This document shows, one piece after another, positions 38,903-46,403 of a stretch of 64,000 nt of DNA. Origin of the DNA: Streptomyces cinnabarinus (GTDB lineage Bacteria > Actinomycetota > Actinomycetes > Streptomycetales > Streptomycetaceae); the NCBI RefSeq assembly GCF_027270315.1, contig NZ_CP114413.1:6944001-7008000 (forward strand). The letters are read 5' to 3'. Every line of letters begins with the position of its first letter. Positions within the stretch are counted from its first letter, which is position 1. A program made the translations under genes and the position numbers. The notes under the pieces are model-generated. The model was not told where the DNA came from, did no database searches, and saw only the letters and a program-made list of their open reading frames with translations.

Positions 38903-40099
38903 ATGACCTCACCCGCACACATCGCCATGTTCTCCATCGCCGCTCACGGCCACGTGAACCCGAGCCTCGAAGTGATCCGTGAGCTCGTCGCGCGCGGGCA
39001 CCGGGTCACCTACGCGATCCCGCCCGCGTTCGCCGACAAGGTCGCCGTAACCGGCGCCGAGCCGAAGCGGTGGAACTCCACCCTGCCGGGACCGGACGCC
39101 GACCCGGAGGCGTGGGGCAGCACCCTGCTGGACAACGTCGAGCCGTTCCTGGCCGACGCGATCCAGGCGCTGCCCCAGCTCGTCGCGGCCTACGAGGGCG
39201 ACGAACCGGACCTCGTCCTGCACGACATCACCTCCTACCCGGCCCGGGTCCTGGCCCACCGCTGGGGCGTGCCCTGCGTCTCGCTCTCGCCGAACCTCGT
39301 CGCCTGGGAGGGGTACGAGGAGGAGATCGCCGAGCCGATGTGGGCGGAGCCGAAGAAGACCGAGCGCGGACGCGCCTACTACGCCCGCTTCACTGCCTGG
39401 CTGGAGGAGAACGGCGTCACCCTCGACCCGGACCGGTTCGCGGGCCGCCCCGACCGCTCCCTGGTGCTGATCCCGAAGGCGCTGCAGCCCAACGCCGACC
39501 GGGTCGACGAGAGCGTGTACTCGTTCGTCGGCGCCTGCCAGGGCGACCGCACGGCCGAGGGGGAGTGGCAGCGTCCCGCCGGGGCCGAGAAGGTCGTCCT
39601 CGTCTCGCTCGGCTCGGCCTTCACCAAGCAGCCCGGCTTCTACCGGGAGTGCGTCCGGGCCTTCGGGGAGCTGCCGGGCTGGCACCTGGTGCTCCAGATC
39701 GGCAGCCATGTCGACCCGGCCGAGCTGGGCGACGTACCGGCGAACGTCGAAGTGGCTTCGTGGGTGCCGCAGTTGGCTGTACTGAAGCAGGCCGACCTGT
39801 TCGTCACCCACGCCGGCGCGGGCGGCAGCCAGGAGGGCATGGCCACCGCCACCCCGATGATCGCCGTACCGCAGGCCGTGGACCAGTTCGGCAACGCGGA
39901 CATGCTCCAGGCGCTCGGTGTCGCCCGGCACCTGCCGACCGAGGAGGCCACCGCCGAGGCGCTGCGGGAGACCGCGCTCGCCCTCGTCGGCGACCCCGAG
40001 GTCGCCCGGCGCCTGAAGGAGCTCCAGGCGCAGATGGCCGAGGAGGGCGGTACGCGGCGCGCGGCCGACCTGATCGAGGCCGAACTGCCCACGCGCTGA
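38903..40099 (+). CDS. mgt: Macrolide glycosyltransferase
   Basis: A 398-residue GT-B glycosyltransferase. The sequence MFSIAAHGHVNPSLEVIRELVARGHRVTY, the PDLVLHDITSYPARVLA segment and the C-terminal nucleotide-sugar motif VASWVPQLAVLKQADLFVTHAGAGG are nearly those of Streptomyces lividans Mgt and OleI/OleD. These enzymes transfer glucose from UDP-glucose to the 2'-hydroxyl of the macrolide desosamine and inactivate it. Catalytic His16-like (AHGH) and the donor-binding HAGAGGS are present. The gene directly follows erm but has its own promoter with a palindrome, so it may be controlled separately by a TetR-type repressor. Transcription stops at the strong hairpin 40108-40145. ATG 38903 gives the same N terminus as known Mgt proteins. 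Confidence 0.95.
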   Translation: MTSPAHIAMFSIAAHGHVNPSLEVIRELVARGHRVTYAIPPAFADKVAVTGAEPKRWNSTLPGPDADPEAWGSTLLDNVEPFLADAIQALPQLVAAYEGDEPDLVLHDITSYPARVLAHRWGVPCVSLSPNLVAWEGYEEEIAEPMWAEPKKTERGRAYYARFTAWLEENGVTLDPDRFAGRPDRSLVLIPKALQPNADRVDESVYSFVGACQGDRTAEGEWQRPAGAEKVVLVSLGSAFTKQPGFYRECVRAFGELPGWHLVLQIGSHVDPAELGDVPANVEVASWVPQLAVLKQADLFVTHAGAGGSQEGMATATPMIAVPQAVDQFGNADMLQALGVARHLPTEEATAEALRETALALVGDPEVARRLKELQAQMAEEGGTRRAADLIEAELPTR

Positions 40100-40107
40100 A
40101 CATGCTC

Positions 40108-40145
40108 GAGGGCCCGTCGACTCCCCCGTGAGTCGACGGGCCCTC
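40108..40145. terminator. Bidirectional terminator between mgt and the MMPL gene
   Basis: GAGGGCCCGTCGACT (40108-40122) pairs perfectly over 15 bp with AGTCGACGGGCCCTC (40131-40145), with an 8-base loop. It lies 8 bases after the mgt stop and 32 bases from the convergent MMPL stop, so it can end transcription from both sides. Confidence 0.92.
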
Positions 40146-40177
40146 CGTTCTATCGAGCCGCTTTCATGCGGTCGGGC

Positions 40178-42442
40178 TCAGACCGGGACGCGCTCCCCCT
40201 CGTCGTCCCGCGCCTGCCGGGTGACCACCTCGGGTGCCTCGTCGTGGGTGAGGTCCGGGAGCCGGTTCATCCAGGTCGGCAGGTACCAGTTGCGCTCGCC
40301 GAGCAGCGCCATGACCGCCGGGAGCAGCACGCCCCGGATGATCGTCGCGTCGATCAGCACCGCCGCCGCCAGGCCGACACCCATCTGCTTCATGGACTGC
40401 ATGGACAGCGTGCCGAAGATCGCGAACACGGCGACCATGATGACCGCGGCGCTGGTGACGACGCCCGCCGTGGTGACCACACCGTGCTTGATCGCCTCGT
40501 TGGTCGTACGGCCCTTCAGCCGCGCCTCGCGGATCCGCGAGACCACGAACACGTGGTAGTCCATCGACAGGCCGAACAGGATCACGAAGAGGAACAGCGG
40601 CAGCCAGGTGATGATGGCGCCGACGCCCTCCGCGCCCACCAGGGACGCGCCCCAGCCGTGCTGGAAGACGGCGACCAGGATGCCGTAGGCCGCGCCCACC
40701 GACAGCAGGTTCAGCGCGATCGAGGTGATCGCGATGGTCAGCGAGCGGAAGGACAGCAGCATCAGGATGAAGGCGAAGACCACGACGAAGGCGAAGACCG
40801 GGACGACCGCTCCGGCCAGCTGGTTGTTGAAGTCATGGCTGCCCGCGACCTGCCCGGTGATCGGCGCCTCGACGCCGTCCACCTTGCCGAGCGTGGCCGG
40901 ACGGACCTCGTCCCGCAGCTTCTCCAGGCTCTCGCCCGCCTTGTCGAGGTCGGAACCGCCGACCAGCGGGACATAGACGAATGCGAGGTTCTGCGCGTCG
41001 TGCAGCTTGATCTCGACCGGGCCGCGCGAGGCCCCCGAGGCCACGGCCTCCTTCTTGAAGTCGGCCAGGGCGCCCTGCACTTCGGCGGAGTTGATGTCGT
41101 CCGCCTTGACGACCACCTCGGCCGGCTCGGAGCCGCCGGGGAAGGCCTCGTTGACCCGGTTGTAGGTCTGCACGATGGGCAGCGAGTCGCCGAACTCCTG
41201 GTCCAGCGTGAGGTTCTGGGTCTTCATGCCGACCGCGGGCGCGGCGACCGCGAGCAGCGCACCGGTCGCGACGACCACCGAGACGACCGGACGCTTCAGC
41301 ACGGCGCCCAGGACGGCGGTCCACAGCCGGCTGTCCTGGTTGGCGTTCGAACGCTTGCGGCGCAGCTTGCTCTCCGGGTGCAGGAAGGGGATCCGGCCCT
41401 TCTCGACGCGGTGGCCGAGCAGCGAGAGCAGCGCGGGAAGCACGGTCACCGAACCGACCATGGCGACCGCCACGACGATCAGGGAGGCCAGGCCCATCGC
41501 CTCGAAGTCGGCGATACCGGTGAACAGCATGCCCGCCATCGCCACACACACCGTGACACCCGAGACCACGATCGCGCGGCCACTGGTGGCGGCGGCGATC
41601 CGCAGCGCCGTCTGCGAGTCGTGCCCGGCGGCCCGCTCCTCGCGCTCACGGCGCAGATAGAACAGGCAGTAGTCGACGCCGACGGCCAGACCGACCAGCA
41701 GCATCACCGAGTTGGCGACATCGCCCATCGGCATGACATGGCTGACGATGCCCATCAGGCCCATCGTCGCCATGATCGCGGTGATCGCCAGCAGCACCGG
41801 CAGCAGCGCCGCGACCAGCGCGCCGAAGGCGATCAGCAGAATGCCGAGGGCCACCGGCACGGCCGAGTACTCGGCCTTCTTGAAGTCGTCGCCGAACGCG
41901 TCGTCGAACGTCTTCATCATGCTGGCACTGCCGATCTCCTCGATCGTCAGCGCCGGGTGGTCGCCCTGGACCTTCGCCACCGCGTCCAGCACCGGCTCGA
42001 CCCGCTCGGCCGCGGTCTCCGCGTCCCCGCGCATGTCGAACTGCACCAGCGCGCTGCGGCCGTCCTTGGAGACGGTGTCCGTGTCGTACGGCGAGCTGAT
42101 GTCGGTGACCTTGCCGGTCCCCTCGACCGCGTCCATCACCGCGGTGACCGCGGCGCGGAACTCGGAGTCGGTGGCCTTCAGGCCGTCGTCCTTCGCCTGG
42201 ACCAGGACGGTCTCACCGGCGGGCTCGTCGATCCCGGCGTCGTCGATGATCTGCGCGGCGGTCTTCGTCTCGCCCTTGAGCGCCTGGCTCTCGTCGACGT
42301 CGACCCGGCCCACCGCGGAGCTGAGCCCCATCGCCAGGACGACGAACAGCAACCAGATGCCGATGGCAGCCCATCGATGTCGGGCGCTCCAGCCGCCTGC
42401 CCGGGCGGCCAGGCCCCGCACCCGTATGTCTCCGTTCCCCAT
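40178..42442 (-). CDS. MMPL-family RND transporter
   Basis: A 754-residue membrane protein. ATG 42442 was chosen; GAGGGGG lies about 12 bases upstream. The N terminus is a helix (RWAAIGIWLLFVVLAMGLSSAVG) followed by an extracellular loop and five helices, then a second repeat of the same layout, making two RND halves. The Gly-Asp-rich loop and the VGLAVGVDYCLFYLRRERE segment (helix 4) are MMPL signatures, and LFGLSMDYHVFVVSRIREARLKG repeats it in the second half. MMPL proteins export lipids, siderophores or drugs using the proton gradient. It converges with mgt; an export role for macrolides is possible but not shown. Its promoter region is the unresolved 42443-42644 area. Confidence 0.94.
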   Translation of the reverse strand: MGNGDIRVRGLAARAGGWSARHRWAAIGIWLLFVVLAMGLSSAVGRVDVDESQALKGETKTAAQIIDDAGIDEPAGETVLVQAKDDGLKATDSEFRAAVTAVMDAVEGTGKVTDISSPYDTDTVSKDGRSALVQFDMRGDAETAAERVEPVLDAVAKVQGDHPALTIEEIGSASMMKTFDDAFGDDFKKAEYSAVPVALGILLIAFGALVAALLPVLLAITAIMATMGLMGIVSHVMPMGDVANSVMLLVGLAVGVDYCLFYLRREREERAAGHDSQTALRIAAATSGRAIVVSGVTVCVAMAGMLFTGIADFEAMGLASLIVVAVAMVGSVTVLPALLSLLGHRVEKGRIPFLHPESKLRRKRSNANQDSRLWTAVLGAVLKRPVVSVVVATGALLAVAAPAVGMKTQNLTLDQEFGDSLPIVQTYNRVNEAFPGGSEPAEVVVKADDINSAEVQGALADFKKEAVASGASRGPVEIKLHDAQNLAFVYVPLVGGSDLDKAGESLEKLRDEVRPATLGKVDGVEAPITGQVAGSHDFNNQLAGAVVPVFAFVVVFAFILMLLSFRSLTIAITSIALNLLSVGAAYGILVAVFQHGWGASLVGAEGVGAIITWLPLFLFVILFGLSMDYHVFVVSRIREARLKGRTTNEAIKHGVVTTAGVVTSAAVIMVAVFAIFGTLSMQSMKQMGVGLAAAVLIDATIIRGVLLPAVMALLGERNWYLPTWMNRLPDLTHDEAPEVVTRQARDDEGERVPV

Positions 42443-42644
42443 GATGGGCTTGCCCCCTCGTGCGCGGTGGCAGCCCCCTGCCGCCACCTTTCGTTTCGAA
42501 GGTATGGGGCGGATAAAGGCATCTCGTCGTGCTGCTCGGTGAAGTGAACGCGGCGGGAATCATCCCCCTGGACCCCGCCTTCTCCCCACTGGGGAGGAGG
42601 AGGCCCCTTACATCTATTTGGGGACTCTTTGTCATTACGAAAGC
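42443..42644. other. Upstream region of the MMPL gene, no gene seen
   Basis: Part of the 459-base gap between the MMPL and DUF1697 genes. I see no convincing open frame here. It holds a short GGTGGC/GCCACC hairpin near 42459-42482 and an AT-richer stretch near 42605-42660 that probably contains the MMPL promoter on the minus strand. Confidence 0.45.
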
Positions 42645-42673
42645 TTGTTGCGTAAGTCACAGGTGCGTGTAGT
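42645..42673 (+). promoter_or_regulatory. Candidate promoter reading toward the DUF1697 gene
   Basis: TTGTTG (42645-42650) and TGTAGT (42668-42673) are separated by 17 bases. No gene lies within the following 220 bases on this strand. It may be the original promoter of the DUF1697 gene, now displaced by the element at 42769, or it may drive a short RNA ending at the hairpin 42732-42766. Confidence 0.35.
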
Positions 42674-42731
42674 AGTTGATCCACACCCCTTGGATCGGCC
42701 AGAGTTCAGCGCAGTCCGCCCCAGCGGACCC

Positions 42732-42766
42732 GGCCGTCGTGCCCACCCCCACGGGGCGCGACGGCC
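42732..42766. terminator. Strong hairpin next to the mobile element
   Basis: GGCCGTCGTGCCC (42732-42744) pairs with GGGCGCGACGGCC (42754-42766), 13 bp with one G-T wobble and a 9-base loop. It has terminator strength but no gene ends before it. It lies two bases from the left end of the MITE-like element. Confidence 0.55.
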
Positions 42767-42768
42767 AC

Positions 42769-42892
42769 CTAGGGCCTGCCGTTTGGATCAGTCCGGCGTC
42801 GCGGGGTCTGGCACGCGCAGCCGCGGACCCCGCTCGGCCCCTCCGACCAGCCCCCTTCTTGCAGCCGGCCTGATCCAAACGACAGGCCCTAG
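42769..42892. mobile_element. MITE-like element with 29-bp terminal inverted repeats
   Basis: The ends CTAGGGCCTGCCGTTTGGATCAGTCCGGC-like (42769-42797) and its inverted copy (42864-42892) match at 27 of 29 positions. The ends are CTAG, as in target duplications of some IS5-type elements. The interior (about 66 bases) has no room for a transposase but contains a second hairpin, GCGGGGTC (42801-42808) with GACCCCGC (42826-42833). It is therefore non-autonomous. The motif GGCCTGTCGTTTGGATCA is one I recall as repeated in Streptomyces genomes; I could not check this. Confidence 0.75.
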
Positions 42893-42901
42893 GGTGTGCC
42901 C

Positions 42902-43450
42902 ATGACGACGACGTATGCGGCGCTGCTGCGGGGCATCAACGTGGGCGGTGCCAAGAAGGTCCCGATGGCCGAACTGCGTACCTTGCTGACCGGCCTCGGC
43001 CTCGACGACGTGCGCACCTACCTCCAGAGCGGCCAGGCCGTCTTCGCCGCGGGGGAGGGCGACGCGCGGTCCTGGACCGCGCGGATCGCGGCGGCGATCG
43101 AGCGGCGGTTCGGGTTCCCGGTCGACGTCATCGTCCACGACCACGCCTATCTGTCGGCCGTCGTCGACGCCTGTCCCTTCCCGGCCGCCGAACTGGAGGG
43201 CAAGCAGCTGCACGTCACGTACTTCTCCGAGCCGGTCGACGAGGAGCGCTTCGCCGGGATCGACCGGTCCGCCTTCCTGCCGGAGGAGTTCCGCCTCGGC
43301 GACCGCTGCCTCTACCTCTACGCCCCGGACGGCCTCGGCCGCTCCAAGCTCGCCGAGCAGCTCGCGAAGCCCGGCGTGACCAAGGGCCTGACCGCGACCA
43401 GCCGCAACTGGAACACCGTGGTCAAACTCATGGAGATGACCAGTAGTTAG
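42902..43450 (+). CDS. DUF1697 family protein
   Basis: A 182-residue protein of unknown function with the family's invariant start TTYAALLRGINVGGAKKVPMAELR and the LDDVRTYLQSGQAVF segment. A later VTKGLTATSRNWNTVVKLMEM segment is the conserved family end. The fold is of two small alpha/beta halves; no activity is known. The gene starts 10 bases after the mobile element; its AGGG (42891-42894) is made by the element end and its target sequence, so the element may supply or disturb translation initiation. It is followed at 19 bases by the reductase gene, so the two are probably an operon. Confidence 0.88.
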   Translation: MTTTYAALLRGINVGGAKKVPMAELRTLLTGLGLDDVRTYLQSGQAVFAAGEGDARSWTARIAAAIERRFGFPVDVIVHDHAYLSAVVDACPFPAAELEGKQLHVTYFSEPVDEERFAGIDRSAFLPEEFRLGDRCLYLYAPDGLGRSKLAEQLAKPGVTKGLTATSRNWNTVVKLMEMTSS

Positions 43451-43468
43451 CCGTGCGAGGCTCGTCGC

Positions 43469-44491
43469 ATGCGATACATCATCATCGGAGCAGGAGCCGT
43501 CGGCGGGGCCATCGGCGGACGGCTCGCGGGGGCGGGGCACGAGGTCGTCCTGGTGGCGCGCGGCGCACACCTGGCGGCCCTCCGGGAGCACGGGCTGCGG
43601 CTCACCACACCGGACGGCGAGTACGTCCACCGGCTGCCGGCGGTCGGGGAGCCGGACGAACTCGGCCCGCTGCGCCCCGACGACGTGCTCCTCCTCGCGG
43701 TGAAGACCCAGGACGCCGCCGCCGCGCTGCGGACCTGGGGAGCGGCCCCCGTCGAAGGCGGCGGCACGGCCGCGGAGCGACTGCCCGTGCTGTGCGCGCA
43801 GAACGGCGTGGAGGGCCCCCGCCTCGCCCTGCGGGTCTTCCGGCGCGTGTACGGCGTCTGCGTGTGGCTGCCCGCCACCTTCCTCGAACCCGGCGTGATC
43901 TCCGCACCCTGCATCCCGCTCACCGGGATCCTGCACCTCGGCCGCTGTCCCCGCGGCACCGACGACACCCTCCACCGGATCTCCGCCGACCTGGAGAAGG
44001 CCCACTTCGAGGCGCCGGTGGTGCCGGACGTGACCCGCTGGCAGTACGCCAAGCTGCTGGGCAACATCGGCAACGCGCTGGAGGCGGTGAGCGGGCCGGC
44101 GGCGCGGCGGGAGGCGGTCACCTTCTTCGAGCAGGTGCGAGCGGAGGCCGTGGCCGCACTGGACGCGGCCGGTATCGAGTTCGTGAGCCCCGAGGAGGAG
44201 CGGGCGGCCCGCGGCGACAAGGTCACCCTGGTCCCGCTCGGCGGGGTCGAGCGGGCCGGCGGTTCCTCCTGGCAGTCACTGGCCCGGGGGACCGGCACGA
44301 TCGAGGCCGACTACCTCAGCGGCGAGATCGCACTCCTCGGCCGCCTGCACGACGTACCGACCCCGCTGAACGAACTGCTCCAGCACCTCGCGAACACCTT
44401 CGCACGAGAGGGGCGCGCGCCCGGTTCACTGCCGTTGGAGGAGCTGCTCGGGATGGCCAACTCCGCGACAAATGGCACCTGTTGTCCCTAA
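43469..44491 (+). CDS. ApbA/PanE-type ketopantoate reductase family protein
   Basis: A 340-residue NADPH-dependent reductase. The Rossmann motif IIGAGAVGGAIGGRLAGAGHEV opens the protein, followed by LAVKTQD, where NADP contacts are made. The C-terminal helical domain contains the catalytic Lys in YAKLLGNIGNALE (near residue 195). Members reduce 2-dehydropantoate in coenzyme A biosynthesis, but many paralogues act on other oxo acids. The sequence is longer and more diverged than housekeeping PanE (about 300), so it is probably one of these. It lies between DUF1697 and the two-helix membrane protein gene with a 42-base gap. Confidence 0.85.
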   Translation: MRYIIIGAGAVGGAIGGRLAGAGHEVVLVARGAHLAALREHGLRLTTPDGEYVHRLPAVGEPDELGPLRPDDVLLLAVKTQDAAAALRTWGAAPVEGGGTAAERLPVLCAQNGVEGPRLALRVFRRVYGVCVWLPATFLEPGVISAPCIPLTGILHLGRCPRGTDDTLHRISADLEKAHFEAPVVPDVTRWQYAKLLGNIGNALEAVSGPAARREAVTFFEQVRAEAVAALDAAGIEFVSPEEERAARGDKVTLVPLGGVERAGGSSWQSLARGTGTIEADYLSGEIALLGRLHDVPTPLNELLQHLANTFAREGRAPGSLPLEELLGMANSATNGTCCP

Positions 44492-44533
44492 GGTGAGAGC
44501 CGCGGGACTTCGGCAACAGGGGGGCGGGTCGGC

Positions 44534-46051
44534 GTGGCGGGCAGAGTCTTACCCTTGTTGCCGCAGTACCGCAAGGACGGTGTGACGCGCCGGTTCTGCG
44601 CCACGGTCCACCTCCACGACGACCTCGCCCGCGACATCGACCGCGACCTCACCGGCGACCGGCTCACCGCGATCGGACTCACCCTCGGCATCAACTTCGT
44701 GGCCGTGGCCCGCCACGCGCGCGCGGCCGTCCGGCGCAGAAAGGTGCTGGACCGCCAACTCGCCGTGCTGGGCGCCCTGTTCATCGGCTCGCTGCTGGTG
44801 GCCCTGTGGTCCCTGTTCGCCGGACACGGCTCCCTCGTCATGGTCGCGGTCTACGGCCCCGCGGGCGTCCTCGTCGTGACCTGGGGGCTGGTCCGGCACA
44901 CCCAGGCCCGGGCCAGGGGCGCGGCCCAGCAGGTGTACCGCGGCACCGAGAAGCCGGAGACGCTCGCCCCGCCCGTCGAGGAGGACGCCGAGACGCGGCT
45001 CAACGAACTGAAGCGCTCCAACGTCCTGCCGTACGCCGACGAGACGGCGTTCGTCAATCCGTTCGTCGGCAGCGGTATGCGGCTCCAGGAGAGGGAGATC
45101 ATCTGGGGTCCCATCGACGTCAGCGAACCGGCCGAGGGCCCGGGCGGCACCAAACTCGCCGTCACCGACTTCGACGCCATCGACCTGCACACCTATGTCG
45201 CCCGGCGGATGGAGAGCATCTCCGGCCTCGACGGACTGCGCACCAGGAACCGGCTCTACGTCGTCGGCAGCAACGCCTACCTGCTCCCGGAGCTGGTCCC
45301 CGACCGCACCGGGCGTCCGAACGCACACGTCCCCAAGCAGCTGGTCCAGGCCGGTCTGCAACAGCGCGGCGCGGGCATGCGCACCCATCTGTGCCTGGAA
45401 CGCGTCGGCGAGGGCGGACGGCTCATCGTCTCCATGTATCTGCGGGCGATACTCGCCAAGCCCAGCCTCAGCTGGGAGGTGGCCGCCTACGCGATTCCGC
45501 CGCTCGAAGCCCGCTTCCACGAGGTCGACACCCTCCCGCTGGCCCGCTTCGACCGCTGGTGGAGCCTCACCAAGTACGCCACCACCCACACCTGGTCCGA
45601 ACTGGGGGGTGCCCCCAGCCGCATGCTGGAGCGCTCGCGCTGGCTGTACAAGAACGAGCGCGCGCTGCGCAAGCTGCGCCGCAAGGTCAGGAACCAGCAC
45701 CTCATCGTCGACTACGGCGCCGCCACCAGCCTGCGCGAGCTGCACGGTGACTGGGAGCAGGCGGGCTACGCGGAGCGCATGGACGCGCTGGACTACCTCG
45801 TCCGCCTTCAGCAGGGTGTGCTGACCGCGACCGAGCGCTTCCTGAAGGACCACAACGTCGACACGAGCTCCTTCGACAACGCGCAGAAGATCATCACGCA
45901 GAACTACCACGTCAACAACGTCAACGGGCCCGCCATCTTCGGCGCCGGCGGCACCCAGCACAACAACGGCCCCCAGGGCGGCGGGCCGCAGGGCGGAAGC
46001 GGCAGCGGGGGCGGCGGCGCGGGCGGCGGGAAACCGCCGGCGAAGCCCTGA
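44534..46051 (+). CDS. Two-helix membrane protein with C-terminal shared (possible amyloid-type) motif
   Basis: A 505-residue protein with a GTG start. Two transmembrane helices are near residues 77-115 (LAVLGALFIGSLLVALWSLF and VMVAVYGPAGVLVVTWGLV). A long cytoplasmic region (120-455) of unknown fold follows, with strand-rich segments such as LYVVGSNAYLLPELV. The last part contains NYHVNNVNGPAIFG (457-470) and then a Gly/Gln/Pro tail. The same 14-residue motif opens the next protein. In filamentous bacteria, adjacent proteins that share such short Asn/Gly/hydrophobic motifs at their ends can signal by amyloid-like templating. I do not recognise the main domain. It is convergent with the kinase-to-GTPase operon. 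Confidence 0.7.
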   Translation: MAGRVLPLLPQYRKDGVTRRFCATVHLHDDLARDIDRDLTGDRLTAIGLTLGINFVAVARHARAAVRRRKVLDRQLAVLGALFIGSLLVALWSLFAGHGSLVMVAVYGPAGVLVVTWGLVRHTQARARGAAQQVYRGTEKPETLAPPVEEDAETRLNELKRSNVLPYADETAFVNPFVGSGMRLQEREIIWGPIDVSEPAEGPGGTKLAVTDFDAIDLHTYVARRMESISGLDGLRTRNRLYVVGSNAYLLPELVPDRTGRPNAHVPKQLVQAGLQQRGAGMRTHLCLERVGEGGRLIVSMYLRAILAKPSLSWEVAAYAIPPLEARFHEVDTLPLARFDRWWSLTKYATTHTWSELGGAPSRMLERSRWLYKNERALRKLRRKVRNQHLIVDYGAATSLRELHGDWEQAGYAERMDALDYLVRLQQGVLTATERFLKDHNVDTSSFDNAQKIITQNYHVNNVNGPAIFGAGGTQHNNGPQGGGPQGGSGSGGGGAGGGKPPAKP

Positions 46052-46078
46052 CCCGGGAACGGAAACAGGAGCCGGTAC

Positions 46079-46402
46079 ATGGGCAGCAACTACCACATCA
46101 ACAACGTCAACGGCCCGGCGATCTTCGGCGACCACGGCCGGATGGAGATCAACAACGGCACCGACGCCGCGACCCTGCTGCGTCTGGCTGACCAGCTCGT
46201 CGAGCGGCTGCGGGTGGAGAGCCCCGCGCTCGTCCCGCAGGCCCAGGTCATCCAGGGCGAGCTGGCCGGTGCCGGGCAGGACGGCCGTGCGGCCGACCGG
46301 GGGCGGATCCGGGCCGCCCTGGAGACCATCGGCATCGGGGTCGCGGCGGGCAGCGGCGGGCTGGCGCTGGCCCAGGAGATCGGACGCGTCCTGGGCCTGT
46401 GA
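46079..46402 (+). CDS. Small protein with the shared motif at its N terminus
   Basis: A 107-residue protein starting MGSNYHINNVNGPAIFGDHGRMEINNGT. Residues 4-17 repeat the C-terminal motif of the preceding protein with one conservative change (V to I), although the DNA differs at several third positions, indicating selection on the amino acids. An amphipathic helix (30-60) and a glycine-rich hydrophobic C-terminal segment (85-107, IGIGVAAGSGGLALAQEIGRVLGL) follow, which could insert into a membrane. GGAAACAGGAG-like sequence before the ATG serves as ribosome binding site, and the gap from the upstream gene is 27 bases. A two-gene sensor-effector unit is suggested by the layout; function is unknown. 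Confidence 0.65.
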   Translation: MGSNYHINNVNGPAIFGDHGRMEINNGTDAATLLRLADQLVERLRVESPALVPQAQVIQGELAGAGQDGRAADRGRIRAALETIGIGVAAGSGGLALAQEIGRVLGL

Positions 46403-46403
46403 G

